Of a stretch of 64,000 bases of DNA, positions 45,322 through 55,117 are shown one piece after another. A program made the position numbers and the translations under genes. The notes under the pieces are model-generated. The model ran no database searches. It had not been told where the DNA came from and saw nothing but the letters and a program-made list of their open reading frames with translations. The stretch is from Psychrobacillus sp. FSL H8-0483 (GTDB taxonomy: Bacteria; Bacillota; Bacilli; Bacillales_A; Planococcaceae), in assembly GCF_038637725.1 (NCBI RefSeq), contig NZ_CP152052.1:789501-853500 (forward strand), given 5' to 3'. Within the stretch, counting starts at the first letter, position 1; each line of letters opens with the position of its first letter.

Positions 45322-45376
45322 TATAATATGATCTAAGAAAAGAGTATAGATACATGTAAAATACATGTATCTATAC
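45322..45376 (+). promoter_or_regulatory. Promoter -10 box and operator 2
   Basis: A perfect TATAAT at 45322-45327 is followed by a perfect 15-base inverted repeat (45344-45358 with 45362-45376, GTATAGATACATGTA) with a three-base centre. The core TACATGTA-AAA-TACATGTA has the same spacing as operators 1 and 3. It lies just before the deacetylase-like gene that starts the enzyme operon. Confidence 0.75.
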
Positions 45377-45399
45377 TACTTCATAGAGGTGCTGAGAAC

Positions 45400-47085
45400 A
45401 TGAAATTAGCGAATATTGGTATTCTTTTTGATGAAAAAGAAGCGGAGTTAACCTGGTTAGAAGGACAGAATATTTTTAGTAGCTATTTATTTGAAATTCT
45501 TGAACATGTAAGACTCCCGTATAAAAAAGTAAGTGAGAAGGATGAGTACGAATCGTTTGATGTACTTATTGTAAGCCATTTGCGTGATAGTGAAGAGGCA
45601 AGCTCCAAAATATTAGCATATGTACACGCTGGTGGGACAGTAATTTCCTACGGCGGATTGGACGCTATTCGAAGCAAATTAGGTTTTTCAAATAAGTATG
45701 CTCCTCAAAAGGGATATGCGGATTTATCTTCCTTCTTAAATCAACATACACCTTTACGTTTTCTCGATGCAGAGCCCTGGACACAGGAAACTAATTTAGG
45801 CGTAACGGAATTTGGTTCTGTAGCTGATGAGGCAAAAACATGGCAAGGAGCATCGGCATTACAACAGATTAAATATGGATCTGGAACTATTGAACGCTGG
45901 TCTATTGCGATTCCTCAAACGATTGTTGGACTGCAGCAGGGAACGAAGCCTGTTGTGGAGGATGGAACACCAGCTCCGGATGGTTCGGCAAATTTAGATG
46001 AGGAAATCTTAAAGGCAGAGGATGGCTTTGAACTAGATTGGGTTTTGGATAGAGCATTTACAGAAACAGGAATGCCTTATTTTCCACATCCATATGCCGA
46101 CTTATGGAAAGAAGTAATAATGGAACATCTTTTAAAAATAGTACTAGAAAAAGGCTTAACACTTCCGTTCCTCGATTATTGGCCAGCTGACGTGCAACAT
46201 GTTGCGATGATTTCCCATGACAGTGATTTAAATGTGGATGAATCAGCGCAAATCACATTAGATACTTTGAAGGCAGAAAATGTTCAATCTACCTGGTGCA
46301 TGATTGCACCAGGCTACAGTCCCTCAATATATGATCAAATAAAAAAAGATGGTCATGAAATTGCCCTCCATTATAATGCACTAGAACAGGATGAGGGCGT
46401 TTGGTCAGCGGAAGCTTTTCAAAAGCAATTAGCATGGGTAGAAAAAGCAACAAATACAGACCATACTGTCTCCAATAAAAATCACTATACTCGTTTTGAA
46501 GGCTGGGGAGAGTTATACGCTTGGTGTGAAAACAATGAGATACAAGTGGATCAATCGAGAGGTCCAAGTAAAAAAGGGAATATTGGTTTCTTATTTGGAA
46601 CATGTCACCCCTATTTTCCGATTGCTTGGGCGGATGAAAAAAATAGATTATATGACGTTTTAGAAATCGGATTTTTAACGCAGGATTTAAATCACAATAC
46701 ATTATCAGATGTTAGTGTCATTCAGCCTTTCTTAGATGGAGTGAAGCGTGTACATGGAGTAGCTCATTTTCTGTTCCATCAATACCATATCTACCATCAG
46801 CCAAAAGTAAGAGAAGCCATTGTTCAATTAATAACGACTGCTAAAGATCAGGGATTTACCTTCTGGACTAGTAAGCAAATCAATGATTGGGAACGTGCAC
46901 GTCGTAGAGTAACAATTGATGGAATTAGTCATTCTGGAGCTATAAAGGTAACTACACTGGATGAAGAAAATGATTTTGTGATTCTTATTCCTGTAGCCGA
47001 AAACCATGCAGATAATGTTGTAGTGAAACGATTTGGCATTAGCTGTAAGCAAGTTGAAGTTAAAGTTAAAGTGAACGGATCCTAA
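45400..47085 (+). CDS. Cytoplasmic NodB-type polysaccharide deacetylase-like protein
   Basis: This 561-residue protein has ATG after GAGGTGCTGAG. The N-terminal 240 residues look like a flavodoxin/glutamine-amidotransferase-like fold (DVLIVSHLRDS, AGGTVISYGG). The C-terminal half carries carbohydrate esterase 4 signatures: H273-D274-S275-D276 for the catalytic Asp and metal-Asp, and H319-E-I-A-L-H324 for the metal histidines. No signal peptide is present, so it should act on sugars inside the cell, perhaps removing acetyl groups from imported oligosaccharides. It is the first gene of the operon behind operator 2. Confidence 0.75.
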   Translation: MKLANIGILFDEKEAELTWLEGQNIFSSYLFEILEHVRLPYKKVSEKDEYESFDVLIVSHLRDSEEASSKILAYVHAGGTVISYGGLDAIRSKLGFSNKYAPQKGYADLSSFLNQHTPLRFLDAEPWTQETNLGVTEFGSVADEAKTWQGASALQQIKYGSGTIERWSIAIPQTIVGLQQGTKPVVEDGTPAPDGSANLDEEILKAEDGFELDWVLDRAFTETGMPYFPHPYADLWKEVIMEHLLKIVLEKGLTLPFLDYWPADVQHVAMISHDSDLNVDESAQITLDTLKAENVQSTWCMIAPGYSPSIYDQIKKDGHEIALHYNALEQDEGVWSAEAFQKQLAWVEKATNTDHTVSNKNHYTRFEGWGELYAWCENNEIQVDQSRGPSKKGNIGFLFGTCHPYFPIAWADEKNRLYDVLEIGFLTQDLNHNTLSDVSVIQPFLDGVKRVHGVAHFLFHQYHIYHQPKVREAIVQLITTAKDQGFTFWTSKQINDWERARRRVTIDGISHSGAIKVTTLDEENDFVILIPVAENHADNVVVKRFGISCKQVEVKVKVNGS

Positions 47086-47100
47086 TATGGGGGACTTATA

Positions 47101-48336
47101 ATGGGAGAAAATATACTAGCATTAAATGGCGGTACGAAGGTGAAAACGACCGACTTTGGTACAGGACAGCGTTTTGGGTTAGAGGAGGCAAAGGAATTAC
47201 TAGAAGCACTTGAGCAAAATACATTATTCTATCACTTTGGCAATAAAGTAAAGCAGTTTTTACAGGATTTTAACGATCTTTATAAAGTTAAATACAGTGT
47301 TGCTACTTCTTCTGGAACTGCTGCACTACATGTCGCACTTGGAGCAGCTGGAGTTACGGTTGGAGATGAAGTTATTACAAGCCCTATTACAGACCAAGGG
47401 ACAGTGGTAGGGATTCTCTATCAAAATGCTATCCCAGTTTTCGCTGATTTGGATCCCCATAGCTATACTTTGACTGCTAAATCAATCGAAGAAAAAATAA
47501 CAGCCAAGACGAAGGCGATAATTGTTGTGCATCTAGCAGGTAATCCTTGCGATATGGATCCTATTATGGAGCTTGCAAAAAAATATAGCCTTAAGGTTGT
47601 GGAGGATTGTGCTCAAAGTTATTTAACGACTTACAAAGGGCGACTAACGGGTACAATTGGGGATTATGGTTGTTTTAGTACAAATGATTTTAAGCATATT
47701 TCTACTGGTGACGGAGGAATGGTGACCGTAAACTCAGGGGAAGAATCAGATTATTTTACTACTCATGCATTTGCAGATAAAAATTATCGTAGACAAGAAG
47801 ACGCTGTGATGAAGGATTTAGAATACTTAGCGCCGAATTATCGTATGACAGAGCTACAAGGTGCGGTTGGAATTGCGCAGTTAAAAAAGCTTAACTGGAT
47901 CTGTACAAGACGCAACGAGCTAGGGAAAAGCTTAAACCAAGGACTCGGTACTATTAATGGGATCAATCCGATGAAAACTACCGACGAAGGCTGGTGTAGC
48001 TATTGGTTTTACATGCTCACCTTAAATCTGGAGCAGTTTTCCTGTTCAAGAGAGGGATTTTCGGAAGCTTTAGCAGCAGAAGGAATTCCAAACCAGCCTG
48101 GTTATATTCCGAAGGTGTTATATGCACAGCCTTTATTTCAAAAGGAACAGGCGTATTTGAATAGTCATTATCCATTTGATCTAGGATCCTATGATTATTC
48201 CATAGGTAGCTGCCCAAACGCCGAGAATATTTTAGAAACGGCGATTCGATTAAATATAAATGAATTCTATACAGACCAAGATATAGAAGAGATGATTATC
48301 GCAATCAATAAAGTTGCTTCCTATTATAGTAAATAG
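47101..48336 (+). CDS. DegT/DnrJ/EryC1/StrS-family aminotransferase
   Basis: This 411-residue PLP enzyme has SSGTAALHVAL (phosphate-binding), VEDCAQSY (cofactor Asp) and the Schiff-base lysine K198 in STNDFKHISTGDGGMV. Family members transfer an amino group from glutamate to keto sugars. Here it is surrounded by degradative genes, so it may work in the reverse direction, removing an amino group from a sugar, or have another substrate. The next gene starts 19 bases after it. Confidence 0.88.
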   Translation: MGENILALNGGTKVKTTDFGTGQRFGLEEAKELLEALEQNTLFYHFGNKVKQFLQDFNDLYKVKYSVATSSGTAALHVALGAAGVTVGDEVITSPITDQGTVVGILYQNAIPVFADLDPHSYTLTAKSIEEKITAKTKAIIVVHLAGNPCDMDPIMELAKKYSLKVVEDCAQSYLTTYKGRLTGTIGDYGCFSTNDFKHISTGDGGMVTVNSGEESDYFTTHAFADKNYRRQEDAVMKDLEYLAPNYRMTELQGAVGIAQLKKLNWICTRRNELGKSLNQGLGTINGINPMKTTDEGWCSYWFYMLTLNLEQFSCSREGFSEALAAEGIPNQPGYIPKVLYAQPLFQKEQAYLNSHYPFDLGSYDYSIGSCPNAENILETAIRLNINEFYTDQDIEEMIIAINKVASYYSK

Positions 48337-48355
48337 TTCTGGAAGGAGGGTCACT

Positions 48356-50173
48356 ATGCTCAAAAATATGTTTACAGACTATGGTATTCCAGTTTCAGCA
48401 GAGGAAGAAAGAACAGCTGCAATATGTATGAATTCGGAAGGTGACTATAGGTTCGTTATTGCTGCCAAAGGGTTTGTCATTATTGTCAATCTTGAAAATG
48501 ATCATATAAAACAAGTATTCTTTCCTGAAAATAACGAAGAATATCCTTATTCCTCGTTTAGTAGCAATGGATTATTTTATACCGGTGCTGCAAATATGGT
48601 TATGGTATTGGACCCTTTTTTAGAGCAATTTATTTATTATAAGGTGATTGAAAACGGGGAAGAAATTGTAGGTTTTAGCTTTGCGGAGGATATACCGGGT
48701 AATATTTATTTCACCTCGTATCCCCATTGTCATTTACTTTGTTATTCGCCTCGCTCAAAAGAGATCATGGACTATGGCAGGATGGACATTACCGAAAAGT
48801 ATCCAGGAACTGTAGCGGTGGATCACACAGGGTGGGCATATATAGGAATCGGAACGGAAAAGAAAAATATAGTTGCCTTTCATCTAGAAAAAGGTTTGAA
48901 GAAAGACCTTGTCGCAGAAACACAAAGGGAAAAGGGAACTGGATATATCTATTTAGGTGACGATGGATTTGTATACGGACATATGGGAGCTACTAGTTCT
49001 CCGCAATGGATGAAGTTTTCTAATGGAGAGTTCGAAACTATCGATGTAGAAAAACTATCCCCCTCTTTTTATACTGGTACAGCATTTCAAAGGATTCATC
49101 GGTATCAAGAGGGAATCTATAATATAGAGAGATATAGTCTGTCTGAAGGATTTATTGAACTTGTTCACAGAGAAACAGCACAGACAAAAAATATACATTT
49201 TAGCTATACCTCAGACGGAGCGAAATTATCTACTATTTACCTCGGACCTGATGATCGAATATACGGTACATCTATGCATCCGTTACAATTTTTTCAATTT
49301 GATAGCTCCACGGTCAAGACGACTAATTTTGGTGGAGAGGTGATTGAAAAAGGTGGCGGGGGAAATATTGCAGCCTATGCTTCCATAGGGAATTTACTTT
49401 TAGGAGCAGCATACGCAGGTGGAAAGCTATACGTCTTTGATACAACGAAGAAATTTAGGAAGAGTGAAAATCCAAAATTGGTACTGGGGGAAGAGAGTAT
49501 CCACCGACCTCGCTGCGCCATTGCTTTAAAGGATCATGAACATATTGTTTGGGGAGGATTTCCGGGATATGGAATGGTCGGAGGGGCATTAGGTATCTAT
49601 CATATTGAATCTAAGGAAAACCATCTGCTGACACATGAAATAGTAGTGGAAAACCAGAGTACGATTAGCCTTGGTGAATTGAGCTCTGGTGATATCGTTG
49701 GTGGAACGAGTATTGAGACACCTGGTGGAGCAGAATCACGAGAAAAAGAGGCTCGTTTATATGTATTAGACTGGAAGACCCAAAAAGTGAAAAATAGTTT
49801 TGTTCCAATAGAAGATGCTCGTGAAATTGCTCAAATCTTTGTTGACCAATTCAACCGTGTACATTGTCTTACGGAACAAAGTATTTACTTTGTGTGCAAT
49901 CCATATAACGAACAGATCCTTTTCCAACAAGATTTATCCAGCTGGGGACAAATTGTTCGAAATGGTTTTGCTTATGATTTGCCGACTAATACGCTCTATT
50001 GTCTTCTTAGTCATACATTGCTCAGTATAGAGATTCAGGAGGAACAGTGTGTAGAACCGAAAGTAGTTCACTCACTACCGATGATCGCTAGTAGTGGTAT
50101 TGTTCATAAGAATAGTCGAATCTACTATGGTAGCGGAAGTCATTTATGTAGTATTCAAATTGGTGAAAATTAG
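48356..50173 (+). CDS. Cytoplasmic beta-propeller protein, paralogue of the secreted one
   Basis: This 605-residue protein starts at the ATG six bases after GGAAGGAGGG; the longer frame from 48314 lacks such a site. There is no signal peptide or membrane helix. Repeated blades contain GWAYIGIGTEKKNIVAF, DDRIYGTSMHPLQFFQF and AYAGGKLYVFDTTKK, and a GGTSIETPGGAESREKEARL segment resembles GGTTVAGGQGSTPTTTEAKL of the secreted protein at 42417. I infer common ancestry. It may be an oligosaccharide-binding or lyase-type propeller. Confidence 0.75.
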   Translation: MLKNMFTDYGIPVSAEEERTAAICMNSEGDYRFVIAAKGFVIIVNLENDHIKQVFFPENNEEYPYSSFSSNGLFYTGAANMVMVLDPFLEQFIYYKVIENGEEIVGFSFAEDIPGNIYFTSYPHCHLLCYSPRSKEIMDYGRMDITEKYPGTVAVDHTGWAYIGIGTEKKNIVAFHLEKGLKKDLVAETQREKGTGYIYLGDDGFVYGHMGATSSPQWMKFSNGEFETIDVEKLSPSFYTGTAFQRIHRYQEGIYNIERYSLSEGFIELVHRETAQTKNIHFSYTSDGAKLSTIYLGPDDRIYGTSMHPLQFFQFDSSTVKTTNFGGEVIEKGGGGNIAAYASIGNLLLGAAYAGGKLYVFDTTKKFRKSENPKLVLGEESIHRPRCAIALKDHEHIVWGGFPGYGMVGGALGIYHIESKENHLLTHEIVVENQSTISLGELSSGDIVGGTSIETPGGAESREKEARLYVLDWKTQKVKNSFVPIEDAREIAQIFVDQFNRVHCLTEQSIYFVCNPYNEQILFQQDLSSWGQIVRNGFAYDLPTNTLYCLLSHTLLSIEIQEEQCVEPKVVHSLPMIASSGIVHKNSRIYYGSGSHLCSIQIGEN

Positions 50174-50188
50174 AGGAGGGATAAGACC

Positions 50189-51250
50189 ATGTATACATTA
50201 AAAGCGATTGAAAAGGATGGAGCCCCACCATTATTACATAATGTAAGTGATATAGTCGATTGGCATGAAAAAAGATCTATGATACACCGGAATTGGTTAG
50301 ATTGTATAGGAGGTCTTCCTCCTTTAGTTAAACCCAATATGAAGATTAACTCCTGGGAGCTCCATACCGATTATTACCTGATCAACATTTGCTATTCCAC
50401 GGTTTACGAGGACTGGGTACCTGCAAATCTTTTAGTTCCGAAAGTCCATGAAGAAGAAATTATAGCAACAAAAAGTGATGTGCTTCAATTATTGAACTCA
50501 GCTAATAGCGAGCAGTTTCGGGCAGTGATTGCCCTCCATCCAACGAGCGATAATGGGAAAGAGGACATAAGTACAATAGCGGGTAGGAAGAATAGACAGT
50601 ACGGACTGGAGCTCGTAAAAAGAGGATATGTGGTTTTAGCTCCAGATACCATAACTGCAGGAGAACGAGTATTAAAGAACGATCAGCCGTTTCAAACGGC
50701 TGCATTTTATAAAAGTCACCCGGAGTGGTCGGCAGTTGCTAAAATGATTGTGGATCATCAACAGGGTATAAGCTTATTAGAGGAACTAAGTATCGTAGAC
50801 AACTCCAAAATTGGTGCAATTGGGCACTCTTTAGGCGGTTATAATAGCTTCTTTCTAGCAGGAGTCGACAGGAGGGTTAAAGCAGTCGTTTGTAGCTGTG
50901 GGTTCTCACTTTTCGCACAAGACCCGGAGGTGCATCGCTGGGGCAGAAGAGAGTGGTTCAGCCATATCCCTAAGATTAGTGATTATATAAATGAAGGAAT
51001 CGTACCGTTTGAATTCACCGAAATAGCTGCACTAGTTGCTCCAACCCCCTTCTTCCTATGGATGGGGCAAAATGACGGTATCTTTCCTCATTGGGAACCT
51101 GCAGCAAAAGGATTAGTTGAACTTAACTCCTTATATGAATGGATGGCAGAAGGGAAACGATTTACATCATTGATAGGGAACTCAGGCCACGATTTCCCAC
51201 CAGAAATTCGCCAAATTGCCTATGCTTTTCTAGATAAATGGTTGAGCTAA
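50189..51250 (+). CDS. Alpha/beta-hydrolase (dienelactone hydrolase/acetyl esterase-like)
   Basis: This 353-residue protein has the nucleophile elbow GHSLGG with S214, and a C-terminal catalytic His region near GNSGHDFPPE. The likely Asp is in MGQNDGIFPHW. N-terminal residues 1-100 form a cap-like region. No signal peptide. In this locus it probably removes ester-linked groups from imported oligosaccharides. Ribosome site is GAGGAGGG. Confidence 0.85.
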   Translation: MYTLKAIEKDGAPPLLHNVSDIVDWHEKRSMIHRNWLDCIGGLPPLVKPNMKINSWELHTDYYLINICYSTVYEDWVPANLLVPKVHEEEIIATKSDVLQLLNSANSEQFRAVIALHPTSDNGKEDISTIAGRKNRQYGLELVKRGYVVLAPDTITAGERVLKNDQPFQTAAFYKSHPEWSAVAKMIVDHQQGISLLEELSIVDNSKIGAIGHSLGGYNSFFLAGVDRRVKAVVCSCGFSLFAQDPEVHRWGRREWFSHIPKISDYINEGIVPFEFTEIAALVAPTPFFLWMGQNDGIFPHWEPAAKGLVELNSLYEWMAEGKRFTSLIGNSGHDFPPEIRQIAYAFLDKWLS

Positions 51251-51329
51251 AATAGTCGTTCAAGTTTTCATTGCAAAATATGCTATCCTAATTAAAAGTA
51301 GGGCAATCATTAGTAGGGAGTTGTAGGAA

Positions 51330-52760
51330 TTGCTAAAAAGAAAAAGTGTATTTGAAAATCGCTACAATAAATTCATCCATGAATTAAAAGAAGAAATTAT
51401 TTCAGGAAAGATTAAGCCTGGTGAATTCATCCTCCCTGAAAATACATTAAGTAAAGTGTATGAATTAAGTAGAGTTTCCATTAGAAAGGCATTGGCAGAA
51501 CTTGTCGAGGAAGGCCTAATTGAGAAAATACCCGGAAAAGGAAACAGAGTAACAATTCCAAACGATACGCAAAAACAGACGATTACACTAGGTTGGTTTT
51601 CTAATTCATATGAGATAGAAATTATACGGAAAATTATAAAACGTTTCGAACAGCTCAACCCGTTCACAAAAGTAAATCTTCAAATACTGCCTAATAGCCA
51701 GTATATTTACAATCTGACACAATCCTTAAAGCATGATAACGGACCCGATGTATTTATCGTATCTGACTATCATTTTCGGGAACTAATGGAGTCGAACTCT
51801 TTAGATATGCTAGATCCTTTCTTGCCGGAGCATATTGACACAGAAAAGGATAGCTATAAGCAGGTGTTTGATATGTTTACGTATAATCAGACGGTTCCTG
51901 TAACGCCATTTGTATTTTCACCAGTGATGATCTGCTACAATCGACGAATGTTTGAAGAGGCAGGGATCTCAAAGGACTTCAAAATGGAAAACTGGAGTGA
52001 CCTGTTAGAGTTATCTACCCGTACAACGAAGGGAATGGATAGCGACAGTATGATTAACGAGTACGGTTTTTGTTTTTCATCTTCCACAAATCGCTGGCCA
52101 GTATTTCTATTACAAAACAAAGGTTCGTTCATGTCAGAGGACCGCTCTAAATCAGTTATGAACAGAAAAGAGAATATAGAAGCGCTCAATTACTGTGGTG
52201 ATTTAATGTATAAGCATCAAGTCTCTCCCATATTCTCTCACGGGAGTAATGAGTTAGCTGAAAATCTCTTTATGCGAGAAGGAGCAGCAATGATTTTGAC
52301 CACCTATTATTTTATGAATGAATTTAGAGACCATAAGATTAAATGGGACGTTCTTCCTCCTCCTCAAAATGATGCACCAGGAACACTTCTTTTAGGTGGT
52401 GCTTTAGGAATTAATGCAAATAGCAATATTAAAGAGGCAGCGCAAGCATTTGTTAGCTTTATGGTAAGTACTGAAGCACAAACATTGCTCAAGCAAAATG
52501 GATGTACGATTCCGATGCTTCGCATAGTTGCAGAGGATAACAATCTTCTACAGCCTGGTGTTCATCCTGAACAATATAATGCTTTTAAAGAAGTAATGGG
52601 ATCCTCCAAGACGATTAGAGACCTTCATTTAACGATCGAGGAATTTGAACTAATTGAACGAGAGATGCAATTTTTCTGGGCCAATATGGAAAAAGCAGAG
52701 GATACATGTAAACGAATTGAAGAGCTTCTAAATTTAAAACAAGCGACGTATAGCGGTTAA
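51330..52760 (+). CDS. GntR-type regulator fused to an extracellular-solute-binding-protein domain
   Basis: This 476-residue protein starts at TTG. Residues 10-75 are a GntR winged helix (LSKVYELSRVSIRKALAELV, then IEKIPGKGNRV). Residues 80-470 have the family-1 sugar-binding-protein fold (NPFTKVNLQILPNSQYI, GPDVFIVSDYHF). There is no signal peptide, so the sugar-binding domain works in the cytoplasm as ligand sensor. It is the only regulator in the locus and is the likely binder of the three TACATGTA operators. The ligand is probably the imported oligosaccharide or its lyase product. Confidence 0.85.
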   Translation: MLKRKSVFENRYNKFIHELKEEIISGKIKPGEFILPENTLSKVYELSRVSIRKALAELVEEGLIEKIPGKGNRVTIPNDTQKQTITLGWFSNSYEIEIIRKIIKRFEQLNPFTKVNLQILPNSQYIYNLTQSLKHDNGPDVFIVSDYHFRELMESNSLDMLDPFLPEHIDTEKDSYKQVFDMFTYNQTVPVTPFVFSPVMICYNRRMFEEAGISKDFKMENWSDLLELSTRTTKGMDSDSMINEYGFCFSSSTNRWPVFLLQNKGSFMSEDRSKSVMNRKENIEALNYCGDLMYKHQVSPIFSHGSNELAENLFMREGAAMILTTYYFMNEFRDHKIKWDVLPPPQNDAPGTLLLGGALGINANSNIKEAAQAFVSFMVSTEAQTLLKQNGCTIPMLRIVAEDNNLLQPGVHPEQYNAFKEVMGSSKTIRDLHLTIEEFELIEREMQFFWANMEKAEDTCKRIEELLNLKQATYSG

Positions 52761-52783
52761 ACCGTTATCTAAGGGGTGTACTT

Positions 52784-55057
52784 GTGATGAAATTTGCTCA
52801 ACATCTTAAGCAATTAAAGCCAAATCCTCGAATTTTATATAATGACGAGGAACTAATGGAAATGAAAGCAAGACTAGCAGATAACAAACTCGAAAGTGGG
52901 ATTGATTTTAACAATGCGTGGGATAAAACGCTTGAACTAGCAGAGTCATACGTAGATGAAAAAGAGTTTACGGTTCTCTATCCAAGCTGCTCGGTTCAAC
53001 TGACTATTCCTTTGCCATTAATACAATTAGAGCCTGTTGGGGATCCACCAGGGTATAAAGATTATCCTTTTTGGACGATGTATTCTCGAGCTATTGAGGA
53101 CAGAATTAGAATTTTAGCATTTGCCTATGGAATGACGAGGGAAAAAAGGTTTGCTGAAAAAGTAAAGGAGTATCTCATTGCTCTATCCTCGTTTACAAGA
53201 TGGTTTGAATTTCCGCTAAGAGGTGCGGAAGGGAATTTAAGTAATGCTCATTTCACTATAGGCGCAGCAATTGGCTACGATGCAATTTTGCATACCTTAT
53301 CCAACTCGGAGAAAAATACGATTAAACATGCTATTTTAACAAAAGGTTTACAGCCTTTCCGTATAGATTTTGCCAATCATGATAGCCATAATATTATTGC
53401 ATCAAAGCAAGTAGCGATGCTTATCGGATCACTTGCCATTTTAGATAGTGATTGTGAGGACGAAGTGGAACCCTTCATCTTCAATTCTTGTACTTATATA
53501 AGCGATTATCTAGATAGTAGGTTGAAGGATGCCGACATTGAGGGGCTATTGTATTTAAATGTTGCTGTAAGACATGTTTTATTGGCAGTGGATACGTACC
53601 ATCGTTCGACAGGAAATGTAGAATTTCTCCAGCATCCATACTTTAGTTTTCTTCCTGATATCTTCATATATTCACTTGGTACCGGTGGAGAGAAGAGCTT
53701 TGTAAACTTTTCAGATTCATTTTATAGCTTGGATATTTCTTATCTTATGGCAATTCTTGCATCGAAAAACCAAAATCGTATTGCAAGCTGGTATATAAAT
53801 AAATTCTCTGAAAGTCATTTGGAAACATTACTTCATGCGAATAATCTACCCGAGCCTTTAGAGCCGGAAAAATACTATGAAAATAAATGCTCCAATATAT
53901 TTTCTACGATAGGCTGGGCTTCACTTAGAAGTGGTTGGAAGGATCTTAATCATCTATTAGCCTTCAATTCAAGTCAATCAGCAAAGGATCATAATCATTT
54001 TGATCAAAACAATTTTATTTTACATGTTGCTGGAGAATGGCTAATATCCAATCCGGGTTACCAGGATTATGTGGAAGGTCCAAGGAGAGATTTTACGATT
54101 GGGACAATTGGACATAATAGTATGCTTGTAAATGGCAATGGACAATCTCGATTAGGAAAAAGTAAATTTGTAGACTGGTATACATCTGATAACTATTCTT
54201 TTGTAAGTGGAGAAGCAGCTGGTGCCTACGACAAGAGTATTTCGCAATGGGAACGAAAAATAGTACATATCGATAATAGCTATTATCTTATTGTAGATAA
54301 GGTAGTTAAAGAGGATCCGGATAGTGTTCTCAGCTTTCTTTTCCATACGCCAGCACAAATATACGCAGGGGATAAAAATTTACTGCCAGGGACGAAGACA
54401 GAAGAAAAGCATATCAGGTTCACTGGAGACAAAGCTTCCGTTTCCCTTTACGATTGCTATCCAGAAGATACAAAGAAAAGCATAGAACAGCATAAGGGAG
54501 CAGAAGAGTATGGCTCTTATCTACAGGTAGTGCCTCATGATAAGGAGCAGCTACAATATATGATAACGATGCTTGTTCCTGAATCTTCAGAAAACGAATT
54601 AGCGTATTCAGTAACGAGAGATGGATCACTATTTCAAATGGAGGTTAGTCGTCAAGGTATTACAGATCATATTCTTGTAAATGAGGAAAGAGAGTCTGTG
54701 TGGCAAACATCCTCTAATCGTGAAATTGGTCTTCAAGGAGAACAGGGGTGGATTTCATTTCAGAACGACGACAACAAGCTAAGTAAGTTATCTGTCGTAA
54801 AAGGTAGCTGTATGAAGCTACAGGAGGATACAATCTTTCAATCGACTGAAGATCTGAATGTTTCTGTTCATTTTAATAAAAAAGGAGCAAAAATACAGCT
54901 GGAGCTTCCAAAAACTACTCAGGTTTGGATAAAAACTCCCCAGCCTACTGGTCTATTAGTAAATAATGAGGAGCATTTGATAAACTATCAAAATGAACAG
55001 GGAATGCTTGAATTTCATCTGAAGTTTGGAAAATATGAAATCAAGCTATCCATTTGA
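52784..55057 (+). CDS. Cytoplasmic heparinase II/III-family lyase
   Basis: This 757-residue protein has GTG at 52784 or ATG at 52787. Residues 1-360 form an alpha/alpha toroid (catalytic-region SHNIIASKQ, YHRST). Residues 370-640 hold the heparinase II/III beta-sandwich domain (AKDHNHFDQNNFILHVAG, then TIGHNSMLVNG). It is not exported. It should cleave uronate-containing oligosaccharides by beta-elimination in the cytoplasm. It is not closely similar to the heparinase-fold protein of the capsule cluster at 21991. The regulator gene lies 23 bases upstream. Confidence 0.85.
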   Translation: MMKFAQHLKQLKPNPRILYNDEELMEMKARLADNKLESGIDFNNAWDKTLELAESYVDEKEFTVLYPSCSVQLTIPLPLIQLEPVGDPPGYKDYPFWTMYSRAIEDRIRILAFAYGMTREKRFAEKVKEYLIALSSFTRWFEFPLRGAEGNLSNAHFTIGAAIGYDAILHTLSNSEKNTIKHAILTKGLQPFRIDFANHDSHNIIASKQVAMLIGSLAILDSDCEDEVEPFIFNSCTYISDYLDSRLKDADIEGLLYLNVAVRHVLLAVDTYHRSTGNVEFLQHPYFSFLPDIFIYSLGTGGEKSFVNFSDSFYSLDISYLMAILASKNQNRIASWYINKFSESHLETLLHANNLPEPLEPEKYYENKCSNIFSTIGWASLRSGWKDLNHLLAFNSSQSAKDHNHFDQNNFILHVAGEWLISNPGYQDYVEGPRRDFTIGTIGHNSMLVNGNGQSRLGKSKFVDWYTSDNYSFVSGEAAGAYDKSISQWERKIVHIDNSYYLIVDKVVKEDPDSVLSFLFHTPAQIYAGDKNLLPGTKTEEKHIRFTGDKASVSLYDCYPEDTKKSIEQHKGAEEYGSYLQVVPHDKEQLQYMITMLVPESSENELAYSVTRDGSLFQMEVSRQGITDHILVNEERESVWQTSSNREIGLQGEQGWISFQNDDNKLSKLSVVKGSCMKLQEDTIFQSTEDLNVSVHFNKKGAKIQLELPKTTQVWIKTPQPTGLLVNNEEHLINYQNEQGMLEFHLKFGKYEIKLSI

Positions 55058-55117
55058 AATTGCATTAATAATTGACTGAATTTTCAATGATAATCTGTAT
55101 TTAAAGAGGTGATTTAC

